Source: Nectonema munidae (taxonomy: Eukaryota > Nematomorpha > Nectonematoida > Nectonematidae). Taken from it: a DNA stretch of 64,000 nucleotides. Shown here one piece after another: positions 1 to 11,015 of this stretch. The DNA is taken from assembly GCA_030549495.1 (NCBI GenBank), contig JAUIRK010000905.1:315001-379000 (forward strand). Direction: 5' to 3'. The notes beneath the pieces were generated by a model. That model did not search any database. It saw only the letters and a program-made list of their open reading frames with translations, and was not told the origin of the DNA. Both the position numbers and the translations under genes were made by a program. How positions within the stretch are numbered: position 1 is the stretch's first letter; the number at the start of each line of letters is the position of its first letter.

Positions 1-51
1 TTCTAATATTTTAATACATTGAGATAAAATTAAATTTTCTATTCAATTTAA

Positions 52-182
52 CCCATTTACGACCAAGCAAAGCAGACGATATCTAAAAAAAACGCAGACG
101 ATTTATATTCAAAGTCATTGAAAAAAGCAGACGAAGATGAAATTATTTATGTTCCCAAATAGGAACATTGGTCGTAAATGGG
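52..182. mobile_element. piggyBac-type MITE, copy 1
   Basis: A 131-bp non-autonomous element. It is bounded by perfect 15-bp inverted repeats starting CCCATTTACGACCAA and flanked on both sides by TTAA (48-51 and 183-186). A TTAA duplication with a CCC terminus is the hallmark of piggyBac-superfamily elements. Internally it has three GCAGACG motifs and a small palindrome, GTTCCCAAATAGGAAC, next to the right terminus. An inverted copy lies at 56613-56742 and a damaged one at 41134-41234. It has no coding capacity. Confidence 0.85.
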
Positions 183-186
183 TTAA

Positions 187-1070
187 GTACAAAAATAGCA
201 ATAAAAATGTTTGAAGACCAATGTTAACTCGCTGTTTATTTGACTTTGCAGTGCTTTCATAATTTAGACGTAAGTGAAGACAAACGCCCAAAAGCTCATT
301 AGAAATTTTATTACTTAACTTTGCTTTTAATCAATCCCAACTGTTTTTTCACAGCGGAACTGGTTAGGAGAAAATGTAATCGAACTATTAATTCTTTCTT
401 CCAACAAAAACTTGATGAGTTTATCATAATGAAACAGCGTGGCTTTTTTCCAAAACACGCTAAAGATTTCAAATGTAGTGTTTTATCATTCTGGATCCTT
501 TTAGATATTTTAAGTAAACGTTTATTTTGAATTCCATATGTTATATAATTATTTCCTATCTGTATTTAAAAAATAATTGAAAATTTATTAAATGCCTTCA
601 ATTTTTAAATTTGGTCTAAAATGACTTGACACAACCAGTTATCGACCAAAGAGAGCCATAGGGGTTGAATAAAAGTCAGTTGCTTCAAGCAAAAACAGTT
701 TGTAGGAGAAATATACTTTTTCTTGTTTCTTGTATTTCGCTTTGGATCATCGAATCATTGCATTAAGTAAATTATAAAACCGGTGTGTTAACAAATTTTC
801 TAAAATAGATTAAAAACTATGTTGATGTATACATTTGCATATATTTAAGTAAATATATGTAATAATTAGAGATTTAGTATTCTCTATATATATACTCATC
901 GATTATGTGTGTAAGTGACGGGTTATCTTTCATGTCACAAGCATTTTATGAATTATATATCTTTTAGCATAAACAAACAAAAAATTTAGTTTTTTATTTT
1001 TTGAAATCGAATCTATTTTTATTTTCATTTTTTTCACGTTTTTAACATATTTTTTTTTCTAAAAATAATA
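187..1070. other. AT-rich sequence without recognisable gene
   Basis: Low-complexity AT-rich DNA with long T and A runs. A 69-codon open frame at 321-530 matches nothing I recognise and has no supporting splice or composition signal. I see nothing else between the MITE and the hAT element. Confidence 0.5.
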
Positions 1071-1078
1071 CCCTAGAT

Positions 1079-3597
1079 CATGGGTTCCCAACCTGGGGTT
1101 CGCGAACCCTTGGGGGTTCGTTTCACTTTTTTCAAGGGGTACTTTATAAAGCTCAACTAAAATTTTAATTATAAAAAACTGTTTTTATTAATTTTAATTA
1201 AAAATTTCTTTTAATTTATTTTAGTGCTTTCTTGTCTTAGTTTTAAAAATGTAAAAAAATAGTTTTTTTCCGAAAATTTGAATTGTTTTATTACTTAGTT
1301 GATCTGAAATACATAAAAATAATTTTTTTTGTTTTTTATTTATTTTTTGTTTTTTAGTATTTTTTATTTTTTACAAGGATTGTGTAAATTACTATGTCTG
1401 CACTCATACTTTTTCTTTATTAACAAAAAATTTTAAACGTTTTTAAGTTTTTTAATTTTTATATATTATTGTTTTAGATTTTTTCAGCTTGTTTTAATTA
1501 AGTTTTCAATTTTTTTTACAAACTCAGCCTAATATAAAGTATTGACTCATGTCAAAAGTTAGAAAATGGAAAGACGAATATGTTTGTTTTGGCTTTACTT
1601 GCAATGAGAACTTAAGTTCACAAAGACCTCAATGCATTGTCTGCCAAGCTATTTTTTCTAATGCAAATTTAAAGCCATCTAAACTTAAAGAACATTTTAT
1701 TAATAAACATGGTGGAGCTAATGTTGTTGGACAAGATGAAAAATCTCTACAGGTTAAAAGAGCTCGTTTTGACTCGAGAGTGACTTTGCCCAAGTTGGGC
1801 TTTGTTATTGTTGAAAAACCCTTACTTCTTGCTTCTTATAAAGTTGCTTTTAGAATAGCAAAATCTAAAAAACCTCATACTATAGCTGAAGAGCTTGTTA
1901 AACCTTGTGCTTTAGAGATGGTTGAAGTTATACTTGGCAAAGATGCAAAAAACAAACTTAGTTCAGTTTCCTTGTCAAATAATGTTATTCAGAGTCGAAT
2001 TTTAGATTTAAGTGAAAATGTTTTGCAGCAACTCATATTACAGATTAAATCTAGCTCATTGAAAATTTCCCTTCAGTTAGATGAGACTACAGACGTTTCT
2101 AATTGTAGTCAACTTATTGCTCTTGTAAGGTATGTTCATGAAGAATGTGTTAAAGAAAATTTTCTTTTTTGTGAGCAATTAATATCAACAACTCGAGCAA
2201 AAGATGTTTTTCAGCTGGTAAAAAACTTTTTCGAGAAACATAATTTAAATCTTCAAATAATTGGATCTGTTTGCACCGACGGTGCACCTTCTATGCTTGG
2301 TAATAAATCTGGATTTATAACTTTAATGAAAAAAGAGATTCCTCATTTGCAAGGTACTCATTGTCTTCTCCATCGCCATGCTTTAGCATCAAAAACACTA
2401 CCCGCAGTTTTAAAAACAGTTTTAGATAAAACTGTGAAAGTGATTAACTGGATACGAGGTCGTGCAACAAATCATCGCCTCTTTCGAATGCTTTGTGAAG
2501 AATTTGAAAGTGAACATTCAGTTTTATTATATCATACAGAGGTTCGATGGCTCTCACGTGGAAAAATTTTAACTCGATTTTTTGAACTAAGAAAGGAAAT
2601 TAAATTATTTTTACATGAATCACAAAGCAAACTTTTTGAAGAATTAAACTCGCAAGAGTTTGATCAAATGCTTGCATATTTGGCGGATATTTTTGCCAGA
2701 ATGAACGATTTAAGTTTGTCACTTCAAGGCAGAAATATTAACATTTTAAAATGTTATGAAAAGCTAAATGCGTTCAAAGAAAAACTGCAATTATGGTGTC
2801 AACGCGTAAAAAGTGCTAATTTTTCTAACTTTCCTTTTCTTGAAGAGCTTCTTAATGAAAATGAAACATCAAGTTTGCTTTCTAATGTTAACAAAGAAAT
2901 TGTGACACACCTTGAAACATTGTCTTTGTCATTTGATAAATATTTTGAACAGGGCAAGCTTGATAATTATGATGAATGGATTATAAATCCATACTCTTTT
3001 GACTTGGAAAAAATGTTAGATAATTCAGAACTTAAAGAAGATCTTATAGAATTGCGCTCAAATCGAACAATAAAATTAGAGTTTGAAAAAATAACATTAG
3101 AAACATTTTGGTGTTTAACCAGAAAGTTCTTTCCAAAACTTTCTGAAAAAGCTCTTGATGTGCTGATACCATTTGCAACAACTTACTTATGCGAAATAGG
3201 ATTTAGCGCTCTTCTTCATTTAAAAACAAAATCCAGAAACCGTTTGAATCCACAAGCTGATTTACGTCTTGCTATCAGTGATATATGCCCTAATTTTGAA
3301 GAGTTGGTAAATAAAAAGCAACAACAAAAAAGTCATTAATTTTAAAAAGAAATTTTTATTTTCACTCATTTAAAAATAAAATTTTTTGAAAAGTAAACTT
3401 TTTTTAACATATGCATTTTTGATTTCTTTTTTTCTAATTCAAAGTAAACAGTACTTCTTTTTATTTCAATTGAACACGTTTTAATTTAATGAGATCATAA
3501 ATATGGGGTCCTATATTATAATAAAATTTTTTGGGGGTGCGATATCATAGTTGAAATTTTTTAGGGGTGCAAAGTTAAAAAAGGTTGGGAAACACTG
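1079..3597 (+). mobile_element. Complete hAT transposon with 8-bp TSD
   Basis: A 2519-bp element starting CATGGGTTCCCAACCT and ending AGGTTGGGAAACACTG. These are imperfect terminal inverted repeats of the hAT type. CCCTAGAT flanks it at 1071-1078 and 3598-3605 as a perfect 8-bp target-site duplication. The subterminal region holds the palindromic cluster TTCGCGAA and GGGGTTCG/GGGGTGC repeats. One long open transposase frame lies inside. Perfect TSDs and an unbroken ORF point to a recent insertion. A short relative abuts the right TSD. Confidence 0.9.
1549..3339 (+). CDS. hAT transposase, ZBED5/SCAND3/FAM200-like, intact
   Basis: A 596-residue cut-and-paste transposase without stops or frameshifts. 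The N-terminus carries a BED-type zinc finger (C29, C32, H49, H54) for binding the element ends. The RNase H-like core shows the first acidic residue in LDETTD (about D178) and the second in CTDGAPSML (about D244). The insertion region contains HTEVRWLSRGK, and the C-terminal hAT dimerisation block holds CEIGFSALLHLKTK with the likely catalytic E549. This set and order match the animal ZBED5/SCAND3/FAM200 group of hAT-derived proteins. The ATG at 1549 is the first in frame and leaves room for a 470-bp 5' flank inside the element. All three putative catalytic acids are present, so the protein could be active, although the terminal repeats differ slightly from each other. Domestication is unlikely because the element still has its ends and TSD. 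Confidence 0.88.
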   Translation: MSKVRKWKDEYVCFGFTCNENLSSQRPQCIVCQAIFSNANLKPSKLKEHFINKHGGANVVGQDEKSLQVKRARFDSRVTLPKLGFVIVEKPLLLASYKVAFRIAKSKKPHTIAEELVKPCALEMVEVILGKDAKNKLSSVSLSNNVIQSRILDLSENVLQQLILQIKSSSLKISLQLDETTDVSNCSQLIALVRYVHEECVKENFLFCEQLISTTRAKDVFQLVKNFFEKHNLNLQIIGSVCTDGAPSMLGNKSGFITLMKKEIPHLQGTHCLLHRHALASKTLPAVLKTVLDKTVKVINWIRGRATNHRLFRMLCEEFESEHSVLLYHTEVRWLSRGKILTRFFELRKEIKLFLHESQSKLFEELNSQEFDQMLAYLADIFARMNDLSLSLQGRNINILKCYEKLNAFKEKLQLWCQRVKSANFSNFPFLEELLNENETSSLLSNVNKEIVTHLETLSLSFDKYFEQGKLDNYDEWIINPYSFDLEKMLDNSELKEDLIELRSNRTIKLEFEKITLETFWCLTRKFFPKLSEKALDVLIPFATTYLCEIGFSALLHLKTKSRNRLNPQADLRLAISDICPNFEELVNKKQQQKSH

Positions 3598-3605
3598 CCC
3601 TAGAT

Positions 3606-3818
3606 CATGGGTTCCCAACCTGGGGTTCGCGAACCCTTGGGGGTTCGTTTCACTTTTTTCAAGGGGTACTTTATAAAGATATCTAAAAAAATTTTTTAAT
3701 TTTTAACTGATATATTAGTGTGAAAAATCAAGATAAAAAACTAAAAAAATTATTAGGGGTTCGCCTAAGGCTGAAAATTTTCAGGGGTACTTGTTGAAAA
3801 AAAGGTTGGGAACCTCTG
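3606..3818. mobile_element. Short hAT derivative abutting the full element
   Basis: A 213-bp non-coding element whose first ~75 bp match the start of the transposon at 1079 essentially base for base and then diverge. The right end reads AGGTTGGGAACCTCTG. It is flanked by CCCTAGAT at 3598-3605, shared with the full element, and again at 3819-3826. It is probably mobilised in trans by the neighbouring transposase. Confidence 0.85.
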
Positions 3819-3826
3819 CCCTAGAT

Positions 3827-5620
3827 TCTTAGGTTGCATGAAAAATTTAATTTTCTTTCAGGCATATTTGAACAATAATTTGATATAAATATTATGCAAA
3901 AAAGAACGAGCTCTTTCATTTTCAACACTTGATGGTTGAATTGAGCAGGATATAGTAAATCCAATTTTCCATCTGGAAGTAACCCCACGAATTTTAAATT
4001 CGGCGTTCGAATCCACCACATCCGAATGTTATACCCTGAAAAATTCATTTTCATAATTTATCCATGATATTCGATAAATATTTCTTTTTACATTGTTGGC
4101 GTTTTTTCAATGGCCAATTTCCTAATTGTTCACATTTTTTCTAGTTATTTATTTTTAAAAATTATTTTCCCACCTTTTTTAAGAAAAGTTTCACTAATAT
4201 CCCAGTTTTAAGTGAATTAACATCATTAGAGTATACAGACTCTACAAAAATTTACAAAGGAAGTAAAGCTTCAACCAATTTTTGGAAAAGAATCCACATT
4301 TCCGTTTGAGCGATTATACCCAAAACGTTATGAATACACTCTTAAGCATAACAAAGCCATTCAACATATAAAGAAGATTGATCCATCAAACTATATAATT
4401 TAAAATTAAAGTGAGGTCGATGGAATCTAATTATGCATATTCTCCTAACTCATGAAATTGCTTTAATACATGTTATTGAATACCATTAAAAAATAATTGA
4501 TTGGAATCTCTTGAAATAAAAAGTATTAAAATTGGAAGGTTTTATGATTTGGAATGTGGCCGGTTGTAAGTTTCGGTTTTGGGTTATAATGACGATTTTC
4601 AAGACCGAATAACCGGTTTTCAACACTCGTATGCACATTGAAGGATGTCACCATTAAAGAAATGCTTAAAAGTAGTCTTCTGAAGCATGTGTTGTTAGTT
4701 GTGATCATTCTGAGCTATGTAATTGTAAGCCTTGAAAGAGTTGGATTGAGGGAGTGTAATTAATTCCAATATGATGCCATTTAATTCATCGATCCAGCTT
4801 CTCTTCCTTGTCTTGCACAGCAGTGTGTACTCCTTTTTATCAGCTATGCTTGCCTCGTTACATCTTAAAAAATGAGGAAGAGAATGCAAAGATAGATTAC
4901 TGCACTCATTCTTTTATAACATCTCTTCACAACATTGCTTTTCTTCACAAACAAAAGCACATTTTGACATAGCGGCATAAGAAAAGAAAGTTATAGAGAG
5001 CTGTCGTCCATCTTCGCTAATACGGCCACTGAACTGACTGACTGCTTATTCTTGATCGTATTTCAGGACTGACCGTTATAGAGAGGGCTTGACCTTCGCA
5101 AGACGGAATGGGAGCTTTGCAATGAACATACTCCAAATATCTTACATGTAACTCATAGGAAAAATGCCATAATTTTCAAAAATGTTTTTTATATATTTTC
5201 TAGAAGAATATTTTATATTTAAAAGGAAATTTTATTCAAAAACTATCGCTTTTTATATTAGAATAAAAATACAAGTATGAAGATGAATCTCTGCTTGTAA
5301 AATCCTTGAGCCATTGGATCAAAACAACTAATTCTGAGAAAAAAATTACAATATAGAATGAGAGAAAATGAAGCAATGAATTAAAAGTTAATTTGCACAA
5401 TTTTGACAGATATATTTTGTGTGAATTTTGTAAATAGGGTTCTTACAAGTTTCACATTTTCTTGTTCCACGTAGAAGTAGAAGGCTGAGCAACATCCCGT
5501 TCTATTCCATTCTGTTACTTTTTTTCAATGTTTATAACGTTTATTTGTATTTTTCTCTCCATCAACCCATCGTTGGGATATTTTGACCTCAGTAACTGGT
5601 AAAAGTCCAAAACGCGTAGA
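3827..5620. other. Intergenic, no gene recognised
   Basis: Mixed AT-rich DNA. A slightly GC-richer patch at about 4990-5110 has two related segments beginning TTATAGAGAG. Short open frames on the minus strand (3821-4054, 4526-4889) match no family I know. Confidence 0.4.
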
Positions 5621-5626
5621 AACCCG

Positions 5627-6545
5627 ATGGAGTGCAAGAAAAGAAGCGATAAGAAAGAATTTTCAAAAATGTTATTTTCTTTAGAAAAGTTAACTGATGA
5701 AGAAGAAAATACAGCAACAAGGGAAGATGCTGGTGTTTTAATTTCTGCGCTACAATCATTTTCTTTTTGTGCTTCCTTGGTTTTTGGGATAACCTATTCT
5801 TTTAGAAATAAATGATGCACAGTTGTATCTACAGAAAAAACGATTAAACATTCAACAATGTGACCTAAAAGTGGAGGCACTGCAAACCCTTCTTGTTGAG
5901 AATAGGGTGACGTTAGTTAATAATGGAATTAGTTTTGCTAAAGAAATTTGCAACGATTTTGGAATAATCATGGAACGTCGTCGGCTCAAAAAGAGAAAGA
6001 AAATATTTAGTGAAAAATTTGGTGATGGTGAGTTCCCGACGATATTGAATTAAGATGAGAAATGTTTCAATTTCTAGATAGAATAATTGAAGAAATAACT
6101 TCAAGAAACAAATCCATGAAATTGCTGAAAGATATGCTTTTGTTACTCCATTAAACCTTCTTGATAGTAAATATGAATGTCAATTAAATGAAAATATGAC
6201 GACATTGATAAGGAAGAGTTTCTTGTTGAAAGGCAAAGACTTCCGAATTTTCTTGCTGTTGCCGCTATTAAAACGATAAAGATACGAGGATGGAAGGTCC
6301 TTTTGAACTTTTGCTGTTTATTCAAAAATATAATCCTGGAGATTCAGTTGGGAATATAGTGACAACGCTACGATTTTTTCTTACAATTGCCGTCAGTGTT
6401 TCTACTTGTAAGAAGATTTTCAAAGCTGAAACTGATCAAGAACTACGTAAGATCTTCTATTAGTACTTGGAGATTGAAAAATCTTGCTATCTTGTTTGTA
6501 TAGAAAGGAAGCTCTGAGAGATGAGATCGGAAAAAGCTAGAAAAG
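5627..6545 (+). pseudogene. Decayed ZMYM1-like hAT transposase
   Basis: Several frames of one broken transposase lie in order on the plus strand. An ISALQSFSF stretch near 5740 and NDAQLYLQKKRLNIQQ at about 5810-5860 match the segment found in zinc-finger-MYM-type hAT proteins, where an LQ...D motif precedes the helical region. They are followed by AKEICNDFGI and a basic RRRLKKRKK run (to about 6010). At 6340-6460 VTTLRFFLTIAVSVSTCKK matches the C-terminal hAT dimerisation region, with its catalytic Glu position degenerate. Many stops and frameshifts separate the blocks, and neither terminus nor TSD was found, so this is an old relic. Confidence 0.65.
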
Positions 6546-7086
6546 TTACCTTGTGATAAAGTTTATGTTTTTATTTGGAAATGAATACATATAATTCGTT
6601 AACTTGTGAAATGTTTTTTTCATTTTTAAATTAAAAATTAAAGACTTATATGATAGATAAAATGAGTATTACGGGTTGTTAGCAAGGCCTAGTTTATTTT
6701 CAAAATTAAAGATTTGGCGTCAGACTCATGAACCGCTCCGGGTGGCACTAACCTTTTTTGCATGTTTGTAAGGTATATAAGCAGTCAATGAGGCGTGCAA
6801 ATTGTAAAATCATTCTCTTTTGCCCATTTGCAAAGTTAATGTTTTGTGAAGAACCCTTCCATATATACTCCACATCCGTTTGAGCATATCACTAGTTTTT
6901 TGACGCTTTCTTGAGGGGAGAAATAACTTTTGTCTTGAAGATCAGGTATATGTTTATTTCTGGCTTGAAAAGATTAAAAGCTCTCGCATCATTGCAATGA
7001 TAGTATTTGGTGTCATAGCTCATATATCCTCAAAGCGTTCTTCCTACTTTCTTAGCTGCTCATCTATAGTAACGCAATCTTTAGGA
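6546..7086. other. AT-rich spacer
   Basis: No coding or repeat structure recognised between the hAT relic and the MITE at 7095. Confidence 0.4.
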
Positions 7087-7094
7087 GAGTGATA

Positions 7095-7280
7095 GGGTCT
7101 TTTCGTTTAGACGGCTACACCAAGTAATCGCCATTTCGTCTGCCTTTTATAGTTAATTATATTTATTTATTTAGTTATTAATTAATTATAGTTATTTTAA
7201 TATTATAGCAACCAGGACATAACTATAAAAGGCAGACGAAATAGTGATTACTTGATGTGGCCGTCTAAACGAAAACACCC
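7095..7280. mobile_element. 186-bp foldback MITE with perfect 8-bp TSD
   Basis: Almost the whole element is an inverted repeat. The left arm begins GGGTCTTTTCGTTTAGACGG and the right arm ends CCGTCTAAACGAAAACACCC, with arms of about 60 bp around an AT-rich loop. Perfect 8-bp direct repeats GAGTGATA flank it (7087-7094 and 7281-7288). An 8-bp TSD fits hAT or Merlin elements. The GGG terminus is unusual for hAT and more like Merlin, but no transposase is present to decide. The arms carry CGTCTGC/GCAGACG, also found in the piggyBac MITEs. Confidence 0.85.
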
Positions 7281-7288
7281 GAGTGATA

Positions 7289-8176
7289 TTTACTATGAAA
7301 AAATGATCGTGCAAAAATCGGATGGCGATCAATTTATCATTAGGATCTCTTTCATTCTGTTTATCAAATCGTTTTGCCCTATGGATCAGCAAAAACATGT
7401 ACCAATTTATTGCAGCTTTCATGAATTGTTCTCAAAACAATTGTAAAACAAATATTGCAATTTGAATTAAAAATGGATGCTGTGTATCCACAGTTAATAT
7501 AATAAATTAAACTACAAAAAAAATTAAAAAGTTTATTGTTCTTCTTTATGTACGTTATAGGACAGTGGTGTAGGGCTAGGAGGCTAGCTCGCCACGGAAA
7601 TTGCACAATTTATGAAAGTGCAATACAAATAATGTTGCCTGATAGTGTAATAATGGTTGCTACAGTTTGTCTTCTTATTTTGCAAACCTATTCAATTCAA
7701 TTTGCGGAGTTTTGAAGTAGAGGGATTAGAACTCAGGGCGGCTAAATTAACATTCGACTAAGGACATGTTTTGGAGGGGTACAAGCGTCAAAATTTCTTG
7801 GGAAAGGAGCAAAATAAATGTATATAAGAGAAGAGGTAAAATTTTGGTGTTACTTTTATTAATGAATTGCAAAAACAAATATTTTTACAGTTGAATTTAT
7901 AATTTTAAAAAATTTCCAGGTTCATTTTAAATGCATGCCACTAAAACTTTGGGAAGAAAAGAGAATGCCTTCACCTCTTCTTGCTTTCCTAATTTTTCAC
8001 TCATTTCACACCAAGCTATAAAATTTGCGTCAAAAATTTCTGAAATAATTTTAGTAAAAAAGGCCGAAATTTTTTTCCATATCTAATAGAACATTCACAT
8101 ATGTATAATTTGCCTTGAAAAAAATAATTGAATATGTAATGAAACTGTAAAAAACTACAAAAAAAGCAAAATAAAC
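7289..8176. other. Non-coding stretch with a possible hAT-like end
   Basis: At about 7563 the sequence CAGTGGTGTAGGGC resembles a hAT terminus, but no partner end or TSD was found. The remainder is AT-rich, and minus-strand decay of the piggyBac fragment at 8177-8485 may continue leftward here. Confidence 0.3.
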
Positions 8177-8485
8177 TTACACAAAAGTTTTATTTTTTTT
8201 CGTTTTGGTACAACAATACATGTGGGCTATAATTTCTTCAGTGAAGTATAGTTTAAAAATATCAAGGGAATCATTTATTGACATAGCGAAACCATTTGAA
8301 CCAGATAGTTCTGTTATATTATCTCTGATATTTTGGGTAAAAGGTCGACTTATGCTTGAAGCAATAGGATTGCATTGATATTTTGTATTGTCTGGAGCAA
8401 CTAAACAGTCAAAATACGATGCATCATTATAAACAGAGTCAGAAGTATACATTTCTGAAGTACACTCATCGGAAACCCTGCTCAA
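8177..8485 (-). pseudogene. piggyBac-like transposase N-terminal fragment
   Basis: A 102-residue frame ending in SLDIFKLYFTEEIIAHM. This resembles the start of the piggyBac (DDE_Tnp_1_7) catalytic domain, where a P/S-x-D-x-F-x-L-F/Y-F motif precedes the first core helix. An acidic, Ser-rich leader precedes it, as is usual for these proteins. The frame then runs off into stops. No catalytic Asp motif, TTAA or terminal repeat was identified nearby, so it is a fragment at best. The family call rests on one motif. Confidence 0.45.
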
Positions 8486-9090
8486 TGAGTCTCAAAAGAA
8501 GGAGATAAGAAACACTCCACCACGCCATCATGAAAAATCAAAAACTTCGATGAGTTCAATAGAATAATGGAATCAGTTGAAATTTTCAAGGTAAAAACTA
8601 TGTTGATGGCGTTAGACCGTGAAATATTTTTTAACGTCGAAATCATAATAATCTTTCTGGCATTATAGAAGTGATGTCTGCTCTAGAGATCCTTCGACAA
8701 AATGCTTTCAATTCTATTATAAATACTTGTCGGCTTTGCATTGTATCAACTGTGCTTGGTTCACTTTGAGAGAGGAGATGTTAGAATCGAAAAAGCGAGA
8801 ATGACTGTCCAAAAGCCATAGGCCTTATCCTTTAGCGCCGTGTTTTTCGCACAAATATGATTAAATCCACCTTGCTCTCATGTAAAGTACTTTCATTTCG
8901 CGCGAACTTTCAAAAATTTGGAAAGATTTAATTTTTTAGAATTTCATCAAAATTTCTGTAATGTTTATTTTATTAAAGCTATGTCGATAAATATCTTTCT
9001 TTTTCAAAACTTGATAAGCAGTTATCTTTCTGTTGGATGAGTGATGTGTAATTTCACTGTTCGTATAGAATTACTATGATACAATTCTGT
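8486..9090. other. No gene recognised
   Basis: AT-rich DNA without conserved motifs, repeats or long open frames that I can support. Confidence 0.4.
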
Positions 9091-9243
9091 GACTGGTAAA
9101 GGTAAATGTACCGTGGGTGTGTTTTCATTGACAAGGCATTGATGTACCGCTTATGTCCAACTATGAACAAATTGATATCGATGAGGAATCGAACCCAGAG
9201 ACTTCCATGCTGAGTCCATCATCTCAACCAACCTGGGTCGCTT
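9091..9243 (-). repeat. tRNA-derived SINE, copy 1
   Basis: On the minus strand the head carries a pol III B box, GGTTCGATTCC, about 40 bases after an A-box-like GGTTGGTTGAGATGATGG. The body that follows (CATAGTT..., TAAGCGGTACA, CAATGAAAACACACCC, CGGTACATTTA) aligns with the body of the copies at 59071 and 54757. The anticodon arm cannot fold canonically, so this is a SINE and not a tRNA gene. Confidence 0.65.
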
Positions 9244-10016
9244 ACTATCTTTTCTTTAAGAAAAAGTGGTGCCAGATCTATATTTTTCATTTGAAATGCA
9301 TATTAAACAGAACTGCTAATTTTCTTGCCTTGGGGTTCTCTTTATAAAATGTTGTGGACTACTTATTTTGATTTTAACATATATTTGTGTCTGAGCTTCA
9401 TGATATTCATTTCATAAGATAGTATTACATTGGTTGAATGTAAATGACTTGTATGTTCCATATATATCATATGAAACGAATGTCATATGTTATGAACGAT
9501 GCCATTCTATTCGATGAATAGATGTCACTCATATTAATAGTATACGTGTTTATAATTACCAAGAGGTGCTGAATGGGCGGTCCGGTCCGCTCTGAGCGTA
9601 GAATATATTTGTATTAATATATCAGCAATAAAAATTTAATCGAGATATTTAGACTTGAATTTAAAACTAAAGTGTTCAAACTAAAGTTTTCTAACTGGAA
9701 GGTTGACTACAATGTAAACATTTTTTTTATCAGCTTTACTGTTTATAAAAACTTTATATGTTACTTTGAGTATTTAAAAAAAATGATTGGAAATTATTTC
9801 CAAGCGTGAATTTAGGGATGTAAAATGTTTGATGAAAAATAATAGCTTTTATATTCTGTTAAATAAGAAATGAAAGTAAGTGATTGGGTATCTAAAAAAC
9901 AATTTCAAACATTCCTGAATGAATATTTTAATGAACTATATTCGATATTATATCTATAATACAATAAAATCTGAGCCATCCAAATATGTTCAGAGACAAA
10001 GAAATTGTTTTGAAAA
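9244..10016. other. No gene recognised
   Basis: AT-rich DNA with short palindromic ATATGA runs near 9460-9540. Nothing supportable as a gene. Confidence 0.4.
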
Positions 10017-10139
10017 CGAGTGTTCGGATACTTGAAAATCCATTCTTTCTTTAGGTTGGTACGTCAGTTGTTCGGATACGCGAAAATTCGGATACTTAAG
10101 GTCCAGATACGAGGTTTTACTCGAAATCTCGATTCTCCG
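10017..10139 (-). mobile_element. Tc1/pogo-type transposon end fragment
   Basis: Repeated TTCGGATAC units are followed by a terminus that reads on the minus strand AGTAAAACCTCGTATCTGG, with ATCCGAA motifs further in. This resembles the ends of Tigger/pogo elements. No transposase or second end was found. Confidence 0.4.
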
Positions 10140-11015
10140 ACAACCTCACTAACCAACACACTACTGGCTGTAACCGATTTTTTGAATGTTTTTCTCCCCA
10201 GTTATTCCGACATTCCCATTCCGACACCGGCAGTGCTTCAAATCAAAACAAAATTTTTTTAGCAAGAGTATAGAGTTTGATAATACGAAAGACAAATATA
10301 AACATTTTATTTTTCATAATGCATTTAACTCACAAAGGCAGTGCAATATTTTCCATATGTTTGTCGATAAATCTTAGCCACTTTCTTTACATTTCCCATC
10401 TCTTTGGTGTAGGATAGAAGTTGGAGTAATCATTTTGAAAGATTTTTTTTCACATTAAACATAAATCAGAGGTCTGGCAAGACCTCCGGGGAGACAACAC
10501 GCAAAACTTGCCAGCCTTATTATATATTTAAATGTGTAAATCGTAAAATGCTTAAAAAATATACTTAAAATAAAAATTTTCAAAAAATATTTTACATACA
10601 TATTGAAAGCCACATTTCAAAAATTCTACCTAAAAGTTCAAAAAATTTAACTTTGAAATTGCAGTTTTATTTCATAAAAACTATATGATTGGTTGAAATG
10701 TTTATGTAATATATAATAATAATACTAATACTACCAATACTACTTTTTGAAAATTTTTACTTGTTTGATTTGAAGAAAGAATTCAACTGTTTTTCAATAT
10801 TTCTTTTTCATGATATATATATCATTAGAAAGCTTATCGTTTGCTACATACTCTAGAATAATTTATTTTTGCAAAAGTTTTAACAAATTTTAATAAATGG
10901 ACTTTACTTCGAAAAATTTTGTCTAAATTTTTGAAAAATTACGGACCACCTTTTTGTTTACGCATAATGTGAAGATTTTTAAAAAAATTGAATGAAAATG
11001 ATATCATTGGAAAGG
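10140..11015. other. AT-rich, no gene
   Basis: Very AT-rich DNA. Two short overlapping frames at 10020-10377 look accidental. The segment leads into the tandem blocks that start at about 11016. Confidence 0.4.

Noticed and set aside
3960-4030. GTTCGAATCC word resembling a pol III B box
   Set aside because: No matching A box or tRNA-like arms at the right distance, and no second copy in the window.
9180-9243. Possible tRNA gene
   Set aside because: The B box is good, but the anticodon arm and acceptor stem do not fold, and the adjoining body matches other SINE copies.
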